DNA of 64,000 bases from an uncultured Clostridia bacterium (GCA_934632155.1 CAKTXZ010000002.1:147112-211111); one strand, 5' to 3'; shown: positions 8,905-17,106, counted from the first letter of the stretch. Program-made: numbers and translations. Notes: generated by a model not told the origin, from the sequence alone.

Positions 8905-9474
8905 TTACGCGTTTCTTTTCCATTGGCCGATTTTTTTGCTGATAAGCAGGATGGAGAGCATGTCCGTCACGCCCTCATAGATCAGCGCCGCGCCGATGAC
9001 GATGATGGCCACCTGAAGCGAGGCGAAGGGGTTTACCAGCAGCACCACGCCCGCCGCCAGCGTCAGCAGCGGCATCAGCACCAGCGCCCAGCTGTAGCAG
9101 CAGCCGTTGCGCTTGGAATCCACGGCGCGCTGTACGCCCGTAATGCCGCTGGCCAGCAGCACAATGCCAAAGAAGATGGGAATCAGGCTGATAACCGCTT
9201 CGGCGCGCAGAATCATGAACAGGCCGATGACCACGCAGAACAGCCCCAGCGTCAGGTCGCCCTGAAAGAAGACGGCATAGTCGCTGTCATGCTGGAAATG
9301 GCGCAGGATACGGCTCACGCCAAAGAGAATCGACAGCCCGCCCAGCAAATAGCACACGGCCTTGGCCGTAATGCCCGGAAACAGCAGCAAAACCAACCCC
9401 AGCGCGACGGACAGAAACGCGGCAATCAGCCAGTTGCGGCGAACGTCTTTTAGCACGGAACGGAAATCATACAT
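8905..9474 (-). CDS. HdeD/DUF308-family membrane protein
   Basis: A 189-residue protein with six predicted membrane helices arranged as three similar hairpins, each with the family pattern of a small-residue helix ending in FPG/NPF (residues near LLFPGITAKA and LLVNPFASLQ). HdeD-like proteins are linked to acid or envelope stress in enterobacteria; the function in Firmicutes is unknown. It is divergent from the TetR gene at 9597. The short shared region has an inverted repeat, so the same regulator may control both sides. Confidence 0.75.
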   Translation of the reverse strand: MYDFRSVLKDVRRNWLIAAFLSVALGLVLLLFPGITAKAVCYLLGGLSILFGVSRILRHFQHDSDYAVFFQGDLTLGLFCVVIGLFMILRAEAVISLIPIFFGIVLLASGITGVQRAVDSKRNGCCYSWALVLMPLLTLAAGVVLLVNPFASLQVAIIVIGAALIYEGVTDMLSILLISKKIGQWKRNA

Positions 9475-9510
9475 GGCGCCCTACTCCCTTCGTCATCAAA
9501 ACGTACAGAT

Positions 9511-9548
9511 TTGCGATAATTGACAGATGTCGCAATTCATAGTATACT
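9511..9548 (+). promoter_or_regulatory. Promoter with candidate TetR operator
   Basis: TTGACA (9520-9525), a 17-bp spacer and TATACT (9543-9548) form a near-perfect promoter for the TetR-bioY pair. An inverted repeat, TTGCGA (9511-9516) and TCGCAA (9530-9535), straddles the -35 box, as expected for autorepression by the TetR protein. Confidence 0.75.
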
Positions 9549-9596
9549 CTATTTGCTGCCGGTTGGCAAGCGGTATCAGACGAAAAGAGGGGAAAA

Positions 9597-10184
9597 ATGG
9601 CGCGAAGTCAGGGAAACAGCCGGGATTTGCGGGTGCAGAAAACCTATAAGCTGCTCAAGGAGGCGTTCGTCAGGCTGCTTTCGCAGAAGCCCTTTGAGCG
9701 CATCACCGTGCAGGAAATCTGCGAGGAGGCGATGGTGCGGCGCACAACCTTCTACCAGCATTTTGAGGATAAGCATGATTTTCTGAACTGGTTCATCCGC
9801 GAAATGCAGCAGGAGTTTACGCAAAGCAGCGTTGGCTGCGTCGATTCCGCCAGCCTGCGCGAATATTACGCGCAGGTGATTCGCAATGTGCTCAGGTATC
9901 TGCGTGAGAATGAAAGGGTTGTGCGGCTGCTTTCCGATGCGGGCGTGCAGGGGCGGCTTTTGACCGACGCCTTCGCGCGCGCCTGCGTGCAGGATGTGAC
10001 GGCGAAGCTGGGGCAGATTCCCGATATCGCCGAAAAGCTCGACGGCGTGCCCGCCGCCTTTCTGGCAGAGTTTTATGTCGGCGGCATTGTGTCCGCCGCG
10101 CGCTGGTGGTTTTCGCAGGGTAAATTCTGTTCGGAGGAGGATATGGCCCGCTATATTGCGTGGGCCATGGAGCGCGTTAAATGA
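9597..10184 (+). CDS. TetR/AcrR-family transcriptional regulator
   Basis: A 195-residue regulator with an N-terminal TetR helix-turn-helix (about residues 14-60: KLLKEAFVRLLSQKPFERIT, then VRRTTFYQHFEDKHD) and a helical C-terminal ligand domain. GAGGGG precedes the ATG at 9597. Its stop codon overlaps the start of bioY (ATGA at 10181-10184), so the two are translationally coupled. The context suggests control of biotin uptake, or control of the divergent DUF308 gene. The ligand is unknown. Confidence 0.85.
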   Translation: MARSQGNSRDLRVQKTYKLLKEAFVRLLSQKPFERITVQEICEEAMVRRTTFYQHFEDKHDFLNWFIREMQQEFTQSSVGCVDSASLREYYAQVIRNVLRYLRENERVVRLLSDAGVQGRLLTDAFARACVQDVTAKLGQIPDIAEKLDGVPAAFLAEFYVGGIVSAARWWFSQGKFCSEEDMARYIAWAMERVK

Positions 10185-10708
10185 AAGGCAAGCATACGCG
10201 TCTGCTTACGCTGGTTTACTGCGCGCTGATTGCGGCGCTGCTGGGCGTATTCTCTCAATTGATGATTCCCATGACGCCCGTGCCCATCAATCTGGCCACG
10301 CTGGCCGTGATGCTTGGCGCATTGCTGCTGGGCAAAAGCTACGGCACGCTGGCCGTGCTCTGCTATCTTTTGCTGGGCGCGGCGGGCGTGCCGGTGTTTT
10401 CCGGGCTGCGCGGCGGCGTTTCGGCGCTGCTGGGCCCGACGGGCGGCTATCTGGTGGGCTATTTGCCCTATGCGTTCCTTGCCGGCATGGGCGCGGCGCG
10501 TAAAAGCTTTGCGCAGCGCTGCCTTTTTTGTCTGCTGGGCACGATTGCCTGCTATACGCTGGGCACGGCTTGGTATGTTATTCAAAGCGGCAATAAGCTT
10601 GGCGTCAGCTTGGCCTACTGCGTGCTGCCGTTTTTACCGGGCGACGCGGTGAAGCTGCTGCTGGCCGCGTGGCTGTCGCCGCGTCTGCAAAAGGCTGTGA
10701 AGCGCTGA
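10181..10708 (+). CDS. bioY: BioY biotin transporter, S component
   Basis: A 175-residue membrane protein of the ECF-transporter substrate-binding family. Visible family features are an N-terminal helix, MIPMTPVPINLATLAVML, the GVPVFSGLRGG stretch and GPTGGYLVGYLP. It captures biotin at the membrane and works alone or with a shared ECF energising module, which is not in this window. It overlaps the TetR gene by 4 bases; a GGAG at 10169-10172 can serve as its RBS. A hairpin follows at 10752-10791. Confidence 0.9.
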   Translation: MKGKHTRLLTLVYCALIAALLGVFSQLMIPMTPVPINLATLAVMLGALLLGKSYGTLAVLCYLLLGAAGVPVFSGLRGGVSALLGPTGGYLVGYLPYAFLAGMGAARKSFAQRCLFCLLGTIACYTLGTAWYVIQSGNKLGVSLAYCVLPFLPGDAVKLLLAAWLSPRLQKAVKR

Positions 10709-10751
10709 AAGCGCCGGGCGCTCGACGTAAATCGGCCATAATACAGCGAGA

Positions 10752-10805
10752 GCCCGTGGAAAGGAGCGTTTTTATCCTCCTTCCCACGGGCGCTTTTCAT
10801 ATTTT
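10752..10805 (+). terminator. Terminator between bioY and fucI
   Basis: A 15-bp stem with one mismatch (10752-10766 with 10777-10791; arms begin GCCCGTGG and end CCACGGGC) is followed on the plus strand by GCTTTTCATATTTT. It can also act as a barrier for the convergent fucI transcript, although no T-run follows on that strand. Confidence 0.6.
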
Positions 10806-12587
10806 TTACTTATACATCGGGCCGTAATGCTTGCAGGCGGCGTAGTCCGCGGCCTGCGCGTCCTGCGTGCCGAAGGCGGCCCAGCAGTGCGGGCGGTATA
10901 CCTTGTCCTCGGGCACGTTGTGCATGGTTACGGGAATGCGCAGCATGGCGCACAGGGTAATCAGATCCGCGCCTGCATGGCCGTAGACCGTCACGCCATG
11001 GTTGGCGCCCCAGTTGGCCATGACGCTGTAGACGTCCTTGAACGCGCCCTCGCCCGTGAGGCGCGGCACGAACCATGTGGTCGGCCACGTCGGGTCGGTG
11101 CGCTTATCCAGAATATCATGTGCCTTCTCCGGCAGCGTGGCGGTATAGCCCTCGGCGATCTGCAGCACCAGCCCGACGCCGTCGACGATATTCGCGCGCA
11201 GCATGGTTACGGGCATTTCGGCCTGCGTCTTGAAATGGCTGGAGAACCCGCCGCCGCGGAAGTACTGATAATTCGCCCGGCACCAGTCGGTGGCGGCGAG
11301 GCAGGCCTTGACGTCCCGGTCGGTCATGTCCCAGAAGGGCTTCATGCAGCCTTCGCCCTTTTCGTTCTTGGAAGCGCCCGTGCCGTCCAGCGCCGTCGCG
11401 CCGGAATTGATCAGGTGAATAAAGCCGTTCTTCGCCACGCCCTCGGGCTTCCAGCCGGTCACGCGCTCCACGGCCTCGGGACTCCAATAGGTGCGCACGT
11501 CATGGAAACAGGGCGCGGTCTGGGCGATCAGGCTGCCCAGCATCATGGAAACGCCGTTGAGGGTATCGTTTTCGGTGGCGAAGGGCGTGGGCGCCTTCGT
11601 GCCGTTCCAGTCAAAGGTGGAGGCCATGATGGCCTCGGTGAAGTCTGCGTTGGGCAGCCAGTCCGTCCACTGGCGCTGCCCCTGAAAGCCCGCGGCCACG
11701 GCGTTCTTGCCCAGCGCTTCCTCATGCCAGCCCATTTCCGCCAGCTTGGGATTGCCGTAGAGAATATCCTTGATGATGATGGTCATCTTGGCGATGAATT
11801 CCCAGTCCTTGTCCGGCGCGATGACCTTGGAGCGGGTGACGATCGCCATCAGCTCCTTGCCCGCGTTGCAGTCGAAGCCCTCGGGGCAGTTTTCCTTGAT
11901 CCATGCCAGCGCCTTTTCGTATTCCTCGGGGTCGTAGATATTCAGCGCCATGCGGCGAAGGATTTCCACCTCGTCCACCCATTCGGCGCGAATGCCGAAA
12001 TAACGCTGGAAAACGTTGGTGTCGCAGTAGGAGCCCATGATGCCCATGGCGACCGCGCCGATATTCACGTAGGATTTGTTCTTCATCCAGCCCGCGGCGA
12101 CGGCGGCCCTGGCGAAGCGGATGATCTTCTCCGCCACGTCGGCGGGGATGGTTTTGTCGTTCATGTCCTGCACGTCGTGGCCGTAGATGGAGAAGGCGGG
12201 CAGCCCCTTTTGCGCATAGGCGGCCAGCACGGCGGCCAGATACACCGCGCCCGGACGCTCGGTGCCGTTGAAGCCCCATACGGCCTTGATGGTCAGGGGA
12301 TTCATGTCGAAGGTTTCCATGCCGTAGCACCAGCAGGGCGTGACGGTCAGGGTTGCGGTGACGTTTTGCGCGGAAAAGAATTCCTCGCATTTGGCCGCTT
12401 CCGCGCCGCCGCCGATGGTGCAGGGGGAAACGACGGCCTGCACGGGCGCGCCGTCCGGGTAGCGCAGCGTCTCGATCAGCGCCTTGGCGGCATGCGCCAT
12501 GCCCATGGTCTGCTCCTCCAGGCTTTCGCGTACGCCGCCCCAGCGGCCGTCGATGACGGGACGAATGCCGATTTTGGGATACGTCAT
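10806..12587 (-). CDS. fucI: L-fucose isomerase
   Basis: A 593-residue enzyme, close to the usual family length of about 590, converting L-fucose to L-fuculose (and often D-arabinose to D-ribulose) with Mn2+. Family stretches include IGIRPVIDGRWGGVRESLEEQTM at the N-terminus, KAVWGFNGTERPGAVYLAA, GIMGSYCDTNVFQRYFGIR and, near the C-terminus, MANWGANHGVTVYGHAGADL. It follows fucA by 1 base in the same operon. No fuculokinase gene is seen in the window, so the kinase step must be encoded elsewhere. Confidence 0.95.
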   Translation of the reverse strand: MTYPKIGIRPVIDGRWGGVRESLEEQTMGMAHAAKALIETLRYPDGAPVQAVVSPCTIGGGAEAAKCEEFFSAQNVTATLTVTPCWCYGMETFDMNPLTIKAVWGFNGTERPGAVYLAAVLAAYAQKGLPAFSIYGHDVQDMNDKTIPADVAEKIIRFARAAVAAGWMKNKSYVNIGAVAMGIMGSYCDTNVFQRYFGIRAEWVDEVEILRRMALNIYDPEEYEKALAWIKENCPEGFDCNAGKELMAIVTRSKVIAPDKDWEFIAKMTIIIKDILYGNPKLAEMGWHEEALGKNAVAAGFQGQRQWTDWLPNADFTEAIMASTFDWNGTKAPTPFATENDTLNGVSMMLGSLIAQTAPCFHDVRTYWSPEAVERVTGWKPEGVAKNGFIHLINSGATALDGTGASKNEKGEGCMKPFWDMTDRDVKACLAATDWCRANYQYFRGGGFSSHFKTQAEMPVTMLRANIVDGVGLVLQIAEGYTATLPEKAHDILDKRTDPTWPTTWFVPRLTGEGAFKDVYSVMANWGANHGVTVYGHAGADLITLCAMLRIPVTMHNVPEDKVYRPHCWAAFGTQDAQAADYAACKHYGPMYK

Positions 12588-12588
12588 T

Positions 12589-13287
12589 TTACTGCTCCTC
12601 CTTATTGGTATTGGAATATTTTTTGTAGCCGGGGTGACGCCCGGTTACGTGGTAATAATTTTCGCGCAGATCCAGCAGCTTTTCGATCTTATCCCGCGGG
12701 ATTTCCTGCGCGCCGCCCAGCAGATGTGCGTTCAGACTGATCTTGGCGTACAATTCCAGCGTTTCCATGCGGTAATAGGCGGTAATCAGGTCGCAGCCGA
12801 CCGTCAGCGCGCCGTGATTCTGCAAAAGCAGCACGTCGTGCTCCGGCAGGTAGGGCGTGATGGCGTCGGGCACCTCGTAGGTCGAGGGCGTGCCGTAGGG
12901 CGTGACGGGAATAGAGCCGATGGCGATGACCGTTTCGATCATGCTGTATTCGTCCAGCGGCTTGTTGGCGACGGCAAAGCCCGTCGCCGTCGGCGGATGA
13001 GCGTGCACCACCGCGCCCACATCCTCGCGCACCTCATAGCAGCGCATGTGCATCTTCATTTCGCTGGAGGGCTTATAGCCCGCCGGGCCCTCTACCACGT
13101 TCATGTCCGCGTCCACGCGAATCAGCTTATCGGGCGTGATAAAGGATTTGCTGATGCCCGACGGCGTAATCCAGTATGTGCCGTCCGGCATTTTGACCGA
13201 TACGTTGCCGTCGTTGGCGGCTACCCAGCCCAGCTGCCACATTTTGTGGCACACGTCGCAGATTTGGCTCCGAATGTCTTCTGCCAT
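12589..13287 (-). CDS. fucA: L-fuculose-1-phosphate aldolase (class II)
   Basis: A 232-residue zinc aldolase that splits L-fuculose-1-phosphate into dihydroxyacetone phosphate and L-lactaldehyde. Catalytic Glu76 (SSEMKMH) and zinc ligands His95, His97 (HAHPP) and His158 (LLQNHG) keep the spacing known for E. coli FucA (73, 92, 94, 155). An AAGGGAAGG sequence precedes the start. The family also contains related sugar-phosphate aldolases; the adjacent fucI favours the fuculose enzyme. Confidence 0.9.
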   Translation of the reverse strand: MAEDIRSQICDVCHKMWQLGWVAANDGNVSVKMPDGTYWITPSGISKSFITPDKLIRVDADMNVVEGPAGYKPSSEMKMHMRCYEVREDVGAVVHAHPPTATGFAVANKPLDEYSMIETVIAIGSIPVTPYGTPSTYEVPDAITPYLPEHDVLLLQNHGALTVGCDLITAYYRMETLELYAKISLNAHLLGGAQEIPRDKIEKLLDLRENYYHVTGRHPGYKKYSNTNKEEQ

Positions 13288-13313
13288 GGAAAAGCCTTCC
13301 CTTCGATTCTATT

Positions 13314-13583
13314 TTAGAGGTTTTGCCCTTCGTCGAGCGGAATGTCAACCGCCTGCACGGCGCGACAGGCACGGCCGATCGGACGGCAGGCTTCCGTGTC
13401 CGTTTTGCTGCCGGGATACAATGAATCGCCCGTGCCGCATTTCGCGCCGCAGACCGCCATTGAACGCGCTTCGCGGCGCGGCGAGCCCTGAAACTGAGCC
13501 TTGTCAAACGCATGGACGACTCCTTCAATCGACGGCGAGGCATGAAAATCCACATGCACCTGCCTTGTGGGAAGCTTTCGCAT
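13314..13583 (-). pseudogene. Remnant of a large glycosidase-like gene at the head of the fuc operon
   Basis: An 89-codon frame with a good RBS (GGAGGG, 6 bases before the ATG) and its own -10 box. The first 35 residues (MRKLPTRQVHVDFHASPS, then EGVVHAFDKAQFQ) look like the start of the hypothetical glycoside hydrolase 6 family, large proteins with a TIM barrel and a beta-galactosidase trimerisation-like domain. A second segment (AKCGTGDSLYPGSK) resembles the next conserved block. The rest of the roughly 600-residue protein is missing, so this is probably a deletion remnant. A short functional peptide cannot be excluded. Confidence 0.45.
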
Positions 13584-13614
13584 CGTCAGCCCTCCATGCA
13601 ATTCAGTTAATTCT

Positions 13615-13653
13615 ATTATACCGCTTGCGCTTTGGGCGCGCCTGTGCTATCAT
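13615..13653. promoter_or_regulatory. Overlapping divergent promoters of the fuc locus
   Basis: Plus strand: TTGCGC (13625-13630), 17 bp, TATCAT (13648-13653) for araC. Minus strand: a perfect TATAAT (13620-13615) with no recognisable -35 box at the right distance. The second promoter therefore probably needs an activator, and AraC is the obvious candidate. Confidence 0.6.
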
Positions 13654-13700
13654 GGCAAATAGATGCACAATATTCTCCATTTCGAAGGGAGGCGTGCCGG

Positions 13701-14558
13701 ATGCAATCGCTGCGCTATCATGAATCCATGCAGCGCGGATCGCCTGATTTTCCGTTGGCGTACTACTGCGTTGAAAAGACGCACGCCCGCTACGAAATGC
13801 CCTATCATTGGCATGAGGAAACGGAAATTCTCTATGTGCGCTCCGGCCGGTTCGAGCTTTCGCTGGACGGCGAGAGCATCATGCTTTCACCGGGCGACGC
13901 GGCGTATATTGCCGCCGGACGGCTTCACGGCGGCATGCCGCACGAATGCGTGTACGAGTGCGCGGTGTTTGATCTGCGCATGCTGCTTTCCGCGCCCGCG
14001 CTGTGCAAGGAGCTGCTCGGCCGGGTGGAGAGCGGCAAGATCGCGCTGCGCGCGCTGTTTCCCGGCGCCGACGCCGCGTCCGCCGCGCTGCCGCGGCTTT
14101 TCACGGCGCTGCGCGAGGGCGCGCCCGGCTACGCGCTGGCGGCGCTGGGCAGCCTGTACGCCTTCTTTGGCGATGTGTACCGCGAAAAGGCTTATGCCGG
14201 CTGCGGCGAGCATCCCGCCGGCGGCAAGCGAATGCTGCGGCTCAAGCAGGTTTTCGACCTGATCGAAAGCAGCTATGCCAGCCCCCTGAGGCTGAGCGAT
14301 CTGGCCGCCGCCGTTCCGGTAGACCGCAAGTATTTCTGCCGTTTTTTCAAGCAGGCCACCCACCTGACCCCCATGCAGTATCTGCAGTATTATCGCATTG
14401 AGCGCGCGTGCTACGAGATGCAGTCGACCGACAAAAACGTGACGGAAATCGCGCTGGACGTCGGCTTCGCCTCGCCGGAATATTTTACGCGCGTGTTCAA
14501 AAAGCACAAAGGAATCGCGCCCGGGCAATACCTTTCCCGGCTGCGTTCTGAAGGATAA
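13701..14558 (+). CDS. AraC-family regulator with cupin sensor domain
   Basis: A 285-residue activator. The N-terminal cupin (about residues 20-105) carries MPYHWHEETEILYVRSGRF and LSPGDAAYIAAGRLHGG. The C-terminal double helix-turn-helix (about 185-282) shows LRLSDLAAAVPVDRKYFCRF and the AraC signature ending VGFASPEYFTRVFKKHKG. GAAGGGAGG sits 8 bases before the ATG at 13701; the frame opens earlier but without an RBS. It is followed after 22 bases by fucU and divergent from the fucA-fucI operon, so it is the likely fucose-responsive activator of both. Confidence 0.85.
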   Translation: MQSLRYHESMQRGSPDFPLAYYCVEKTHARYEMPYHWHEETEILYVRSGRFELSLDGESIMLSPGDAAYIAAGRLHGGMPHECVYECAVFDLRMLLSAPALCKELLGRVESGKIALRALFPGADAASAALPRLFTALREGAPGYALAALGSLYAFFGDVYREKAYAGCGEHPAGGKRMLRLKQVFDLIESSYASPLRLSDLAAAVPVDRKYFCRFFKQATHLTPMQYLQYYRIERACYEMQSTDKNVTEIALDVGFASPEYFTRVFKKHKGIAPGQYLSRLRSEG

Positions 14559-14580
14559 CATTTTGAAGGAGGCAAACTTC

Positions 14581-15015
14581 ATGCTGCTTGGCGTACCGAA
14601 AATTCTTCCCCCGGAGCTCATCAAGATCCTGTGCGAAATGGGGCATGGCGACGAAATTACCCTTGGCGACGCGAATTTCCCCGGCCACACGAACTGCGAT
14701 ACCGTGATTCGCATGGACGGCCATGGCATTCCTGAAATTTTGGAGGCGGTGCTGCAGCTCATTCCGCTGGACGCGTATACCGAGCATCCCGCCATGCTGA
14801 TGCAGGTTACGCCCGGCGATCCGACCGAAACGCCGATCTGGAAAACGTACGAGGAAATCATTGCCCGCCACGATCCGCGCGGCGCGGCGTGCCTGACCCA
14901 GATTGAGCGCTACGCCTTTTATGACCGCGTGAAGCAGAAGAGCTGCTGCGTTGTGATGAGCGGCGAGGGCGCGACCTATGCCAATATCATTCTGAAAAAA
15001 GGCGTTATCAAATAA
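14581..15015 (+). CDS. fucU: L-fucose mutarotase (RbsD/FucU family)
   Basis: A 144-residue enzyme that interconverts L-fucose anomers to feed the isomerase. Typical features are GHGDEITLGDANFPGH with His22, Asp24 and Asp30, and the C-terminal YANIILKKGVI segment. AAGGAGG at 14565-14571 lies 9 bases before this ATG, which rules out the TTG at 14563 as the start. It forms a two-gene unit with araC and ends in a strong terminator. A broken second member of the family lies at 19324-19611. Confidence 0.9.
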   Translation: MLLGVPKILPPELIKILCEMGHGDEITLGDANFPGHTNCDTVIRMDGHGIPEILEAVLQLIPLDAYTEHPAMLMQVTPGDPTETPIWKTYEEIIARHDPRGAACLTQIERYAFYDRVKQKSCCVVMSGEGATYANIILKKGVIK

Positions 15016-15076
15016 GCGCGGCTTCATCGGCGCGCGACGGGGAGGCTTTGAAGCGCCCGGTGCTTTTCATGAAAGG

Positions 15077-15145
15077 GCGGGAGGCGGATTGCTTGCGCAG
15101 GCAAGAGGGATTCGCCTCCCGCGCCGCTTTTTCAAGCGGCTTTTT
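15077..15145 (+). terminator. Double hairpin terminator after fucU
   Basis: A first 10-bp stem (15077-15086 with 15113-15122, arms GCGGGAGGCG/CGCCTCCCGC) is followed by a second stem GCCGCTT/AAGCGGC (15123-15129 with 15134-15140) and TTTTT (15141-15145). Confidence 0.8.
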
Positions 15146-15195
15146 CGTGCTGCGCGCCGTCCCGCCGGCATAGGCTAGAGCGGGAGGATGATGGC

Positions 15196-15882
15196 ATGCT
15201 GGCATTTTTGTACTGGCTTTTTCGCGACGCGCTGTTTTTTTTCGGCATGGTGTCCGGCCGCTCCGGCTTTCCCAAGCCCCTTTCGCGCGAGGAGGAGCGC
15301 GCCGCGATCGCCGCCATGCAGGCGGGCGACGAGGATGCGCGGCGGCGGCTGATCGAGCATAATCTGCGGCTGGTGTCGCATATTGCGCGCAAGTATTCCG
15401 TGCCGGGCTTTACGCAGGACGATCTGGTATCCGTCGGCGCGCTGGGGCTGATGAAGGCGGTTAACACCTTTCGCCCGGAAACGGGATCGCCGCTGTCTGC
15501 GTACGCGGCGCGATGCATTGAAAACGAGCTGCTGATGCTGCTGCGCGCTTCCAAGAAGCGGCGGCTGGACGTATCGCTGTCCGATCCGATCGGCACCGAC
15601 GGCGAGGGAAACGACATTTCCTTTCAGGACATTCTGGGCACGGCGCCCGATCAGGTGGAGGAGACGGTCGTCAACAGCGTGGCGCTGGAAAAGGCGCGCG
15701 TGCTGATTGCCCGTCTGCCGCGTAAGGAACGGCTTGTTATCGAAATGCGCTACGGCCTGCTGGACGGCGCGGTACATCCGCAGCATGAGGTCGCGCGCAT
15801 ATTGGGAATTTCGCGCTCCTATGTGTCGCGCATGGAGAAAAGGGCGCTGGAGATGCTTCGCCGCGACATGCACGTCGAATAA
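15196..15882 (+). CDS. sigK: Sporulation sigma factor SigK, with pro-sequence
   Basis: A 228-residue sigma-70 family protein of the late mother-cell sporulation type. A hydrophobic N-terminal pro-sequence (about residues 1-20, MLAFLYWLFRDALFFFGMV) precedes GFPKPLSREEERA, the usual start of the mature protein. Region 2 (IEHNLRLVSHIARKY, DDLVSVGALGLMKAVNTF) and region 4.2 (VARILGISRSYVSRMEKRAL) are intact. SpoIVFB would remove the pro-sequence after SpoIVB signalling. The gene is continuous, with no recombination element inserted. GGGAGG lies 8 bases before the ATG. Confidence 0.88.
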   Translation: MLAFLYWLFRDALFFFGMVSGRSGFPKPLSREEERAAIAAMQAGDEDARRRLIEHNLRLVSHIARKYSVPGFTQDDLVSVGALGLMKAVNTFRPETGSPLSAYAARCIENELLMLLRASKKRRLDVSLSDPIGTDGEGNDISFQDILGTAPDQVEETVVNSVALEKARVLIARLPRKERLVIEMRYGLLDGAVHPQHEVARILGISRSYVSRMEKRALEMLRRDMHVE

Positions 15883-15899
15883 CCGTCCTAAAGACGCGC

Positions 15900-15941
15900 A
15901 AAAAGGCTCCGCCCTGCCAAGCGCTGACGGCGGGGCGGAGC
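15900..15941 (-). terminator. Terminator of the GNAT gene, facing sigK
   Basis: On the minus strand GCTCCGCCC (15941-15933) pairs with GGGCGGAGC (15914-15906), followed by C (15905) and TTTTT (15904-15900). On the plus strand the same stem may help end sigK but has no T-run. Confidence 0.7.
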
Positions 15942-16033
15942 GGGAGCGGCGATCGGGCCGTTGCGGCGCGTCCTGAAGCGGCGGGCGGTTTCTTGGATTC
16001 AGCGGGAATCGGCCCTTTGCGCCGCGTTTTCCT

Positions 16034-17068
16034 TCAAAGCGTCATCAGGAAGACGTTCACCTCCTCCGTTCCGTGCGCGCGCATGGCGGCGCAGCTATCC
16101 GGAACCAAGGAACGTAGCAGCAGCCGTGCGTTCAGCTTTTCGCATACGCGCCGGGAGGAAACGTTGTCCGGCGCGTTGGTGATAATCGCCGCGCGCATGC
16201 CGTGATAACGCATCACCGGCGCAAGCAGCCGGCAGGCGCGGGCGGCATAGCCGTGGCCGCGCGCGGAGCCGATGATATCATAGCCGATATTGCCGGCGTA
16301 AAAGAGCTTTTCCGTGAAGCCGACGCGCAGGTCGATTCCCCCGATGATTTCGCCGCCGCGAACGATCTGAAACCGGTAGGACGGCACGGATGGCTCGACG
16401 TCGTTCTGCTCGCGCTTTTGCGAGCAGACGAGCGCAATTTCCCCGTCCGTCAGTGCCGGAACATCCATAAAGCGTTCAAAACGAACGGGAAGACGCAGGC
16501 ATTCGGTCATGACGCGGCGCGCCTCCCATTCGCTTTTGAGCAGCGCGTAGGTGCATTCGTCGCCCTTGAGCGCGTCCGCCGCCTTGCGGGGGCGTACCTG
16601 ACGCGCAACGCCCTCGCGGCGCATGCCCAGCCGCTCCATAACGCGGTAGCTTTTCTCGTTGCGCGCGTCGCAATGCGCCACGATGCGCGAAAGCTCCAGT
16701 TCCTCAAAGCCGAAGCGCAAAAGCGCCCGCCCCATCTCGGTTACATAGCCGTGGCCGCGGTATTCAGGCAGCAGAATCCAGCCGATTTCGCCGGTATCGC
16801 CGCTAAGCGTTTCGATGCTGCCGTCGCCCATAGCGGCGCCCGTTTCCTTGAGCGTGACGACATATTCCCGGCTGCGTATGGGCGTTTCCTGCCAGCCTGC
16901 CACGGCACGGCGCATGAAGGCGGCGGTATCCTGCTCGGGCGTTGCGCCTGCATTGCCAAAGTGCGCAAGGTAGCGGGTGGTTTGCGGGTCGGCGGAAAAA
17001 CGATAAACGACGTCCGCGTCGCGCGCCTCAAAGGGGCGCAGCAGCAAACGCTCGGTTTCCAGTGTCAT
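16034..17068 (-). CDS. Tandem GNAT-domain acetyltransferase
   Basis: A 344-residue protein with two GNAT folds. Domain 1 (about 1-180) is RimJ/RimL-like: ETERLLLRPFEARDAD, IGWILLPEYRGHGYVTEMGRAL with the acetyl-CoA loop, then NEKSYRVMERLGM. Domain 2 (about 190-344) is weaker but keeps IGGIDLRVG, DIIGSARGHGYAARACRLL and SSRRVCEKLNARLL. Either one domain is catalytic and the other structural, or both act. The substrate is unknown. The start at 17068 has GGAGG 8 bases upstream. It stands alone downstream of rpmA, after a terminator. Confidence 0.75.
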   Translation of the reverse strand: MTLETERLLLRPFEARDADVVYRFSADPQTTRYLAHFGNAGATPEQDTAAFMRRAVAGWQETPIRSREYVVTLKETGAAMGDGSIETLSGDTGEIGWILLPEYRGHGYVTEMGRALLRFGFEELELSRIVAHCDARNEKSYRVMERLGMRREGVARQVRPRKAADALKGDECTYALLKSEWEARRVMTECLRLPVRFERFMDVPALTDGEIALVCSQKREQNDVEPSVPSYRFQIVRGGEIIGGIDLRVGFTEKLFYAGNIGYDIIGSARGHGYAARACRLLAPVMRYHGMRAAIITNAPDNVSSRRVCEKLNARLLLRSLVPDSCAAMRAHGTEEVNVFLMTL

Positions 17069-17106
17069 GGTCAAAGCCTCCTTATGCCCGCGCGCGAATA
17101 CGCCGC

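Noticed and set aside
10827..12740. Long open frame opposite fucI and fucA (about 637 codons)
   Set aside because: Antisense shadow caused by the GC-rich third codon positions of fucI; no RBS, no domain, and it spans two well-supported genes.
15169..15177. CATAGGCTA resembling a sigma-E/sigma-K -10 box before sigK
   Set aside because: The predicted start point would fall inside the sigK ribosome binding site (15182-15187), so a usable mRNA would not result; the match is probably chance.
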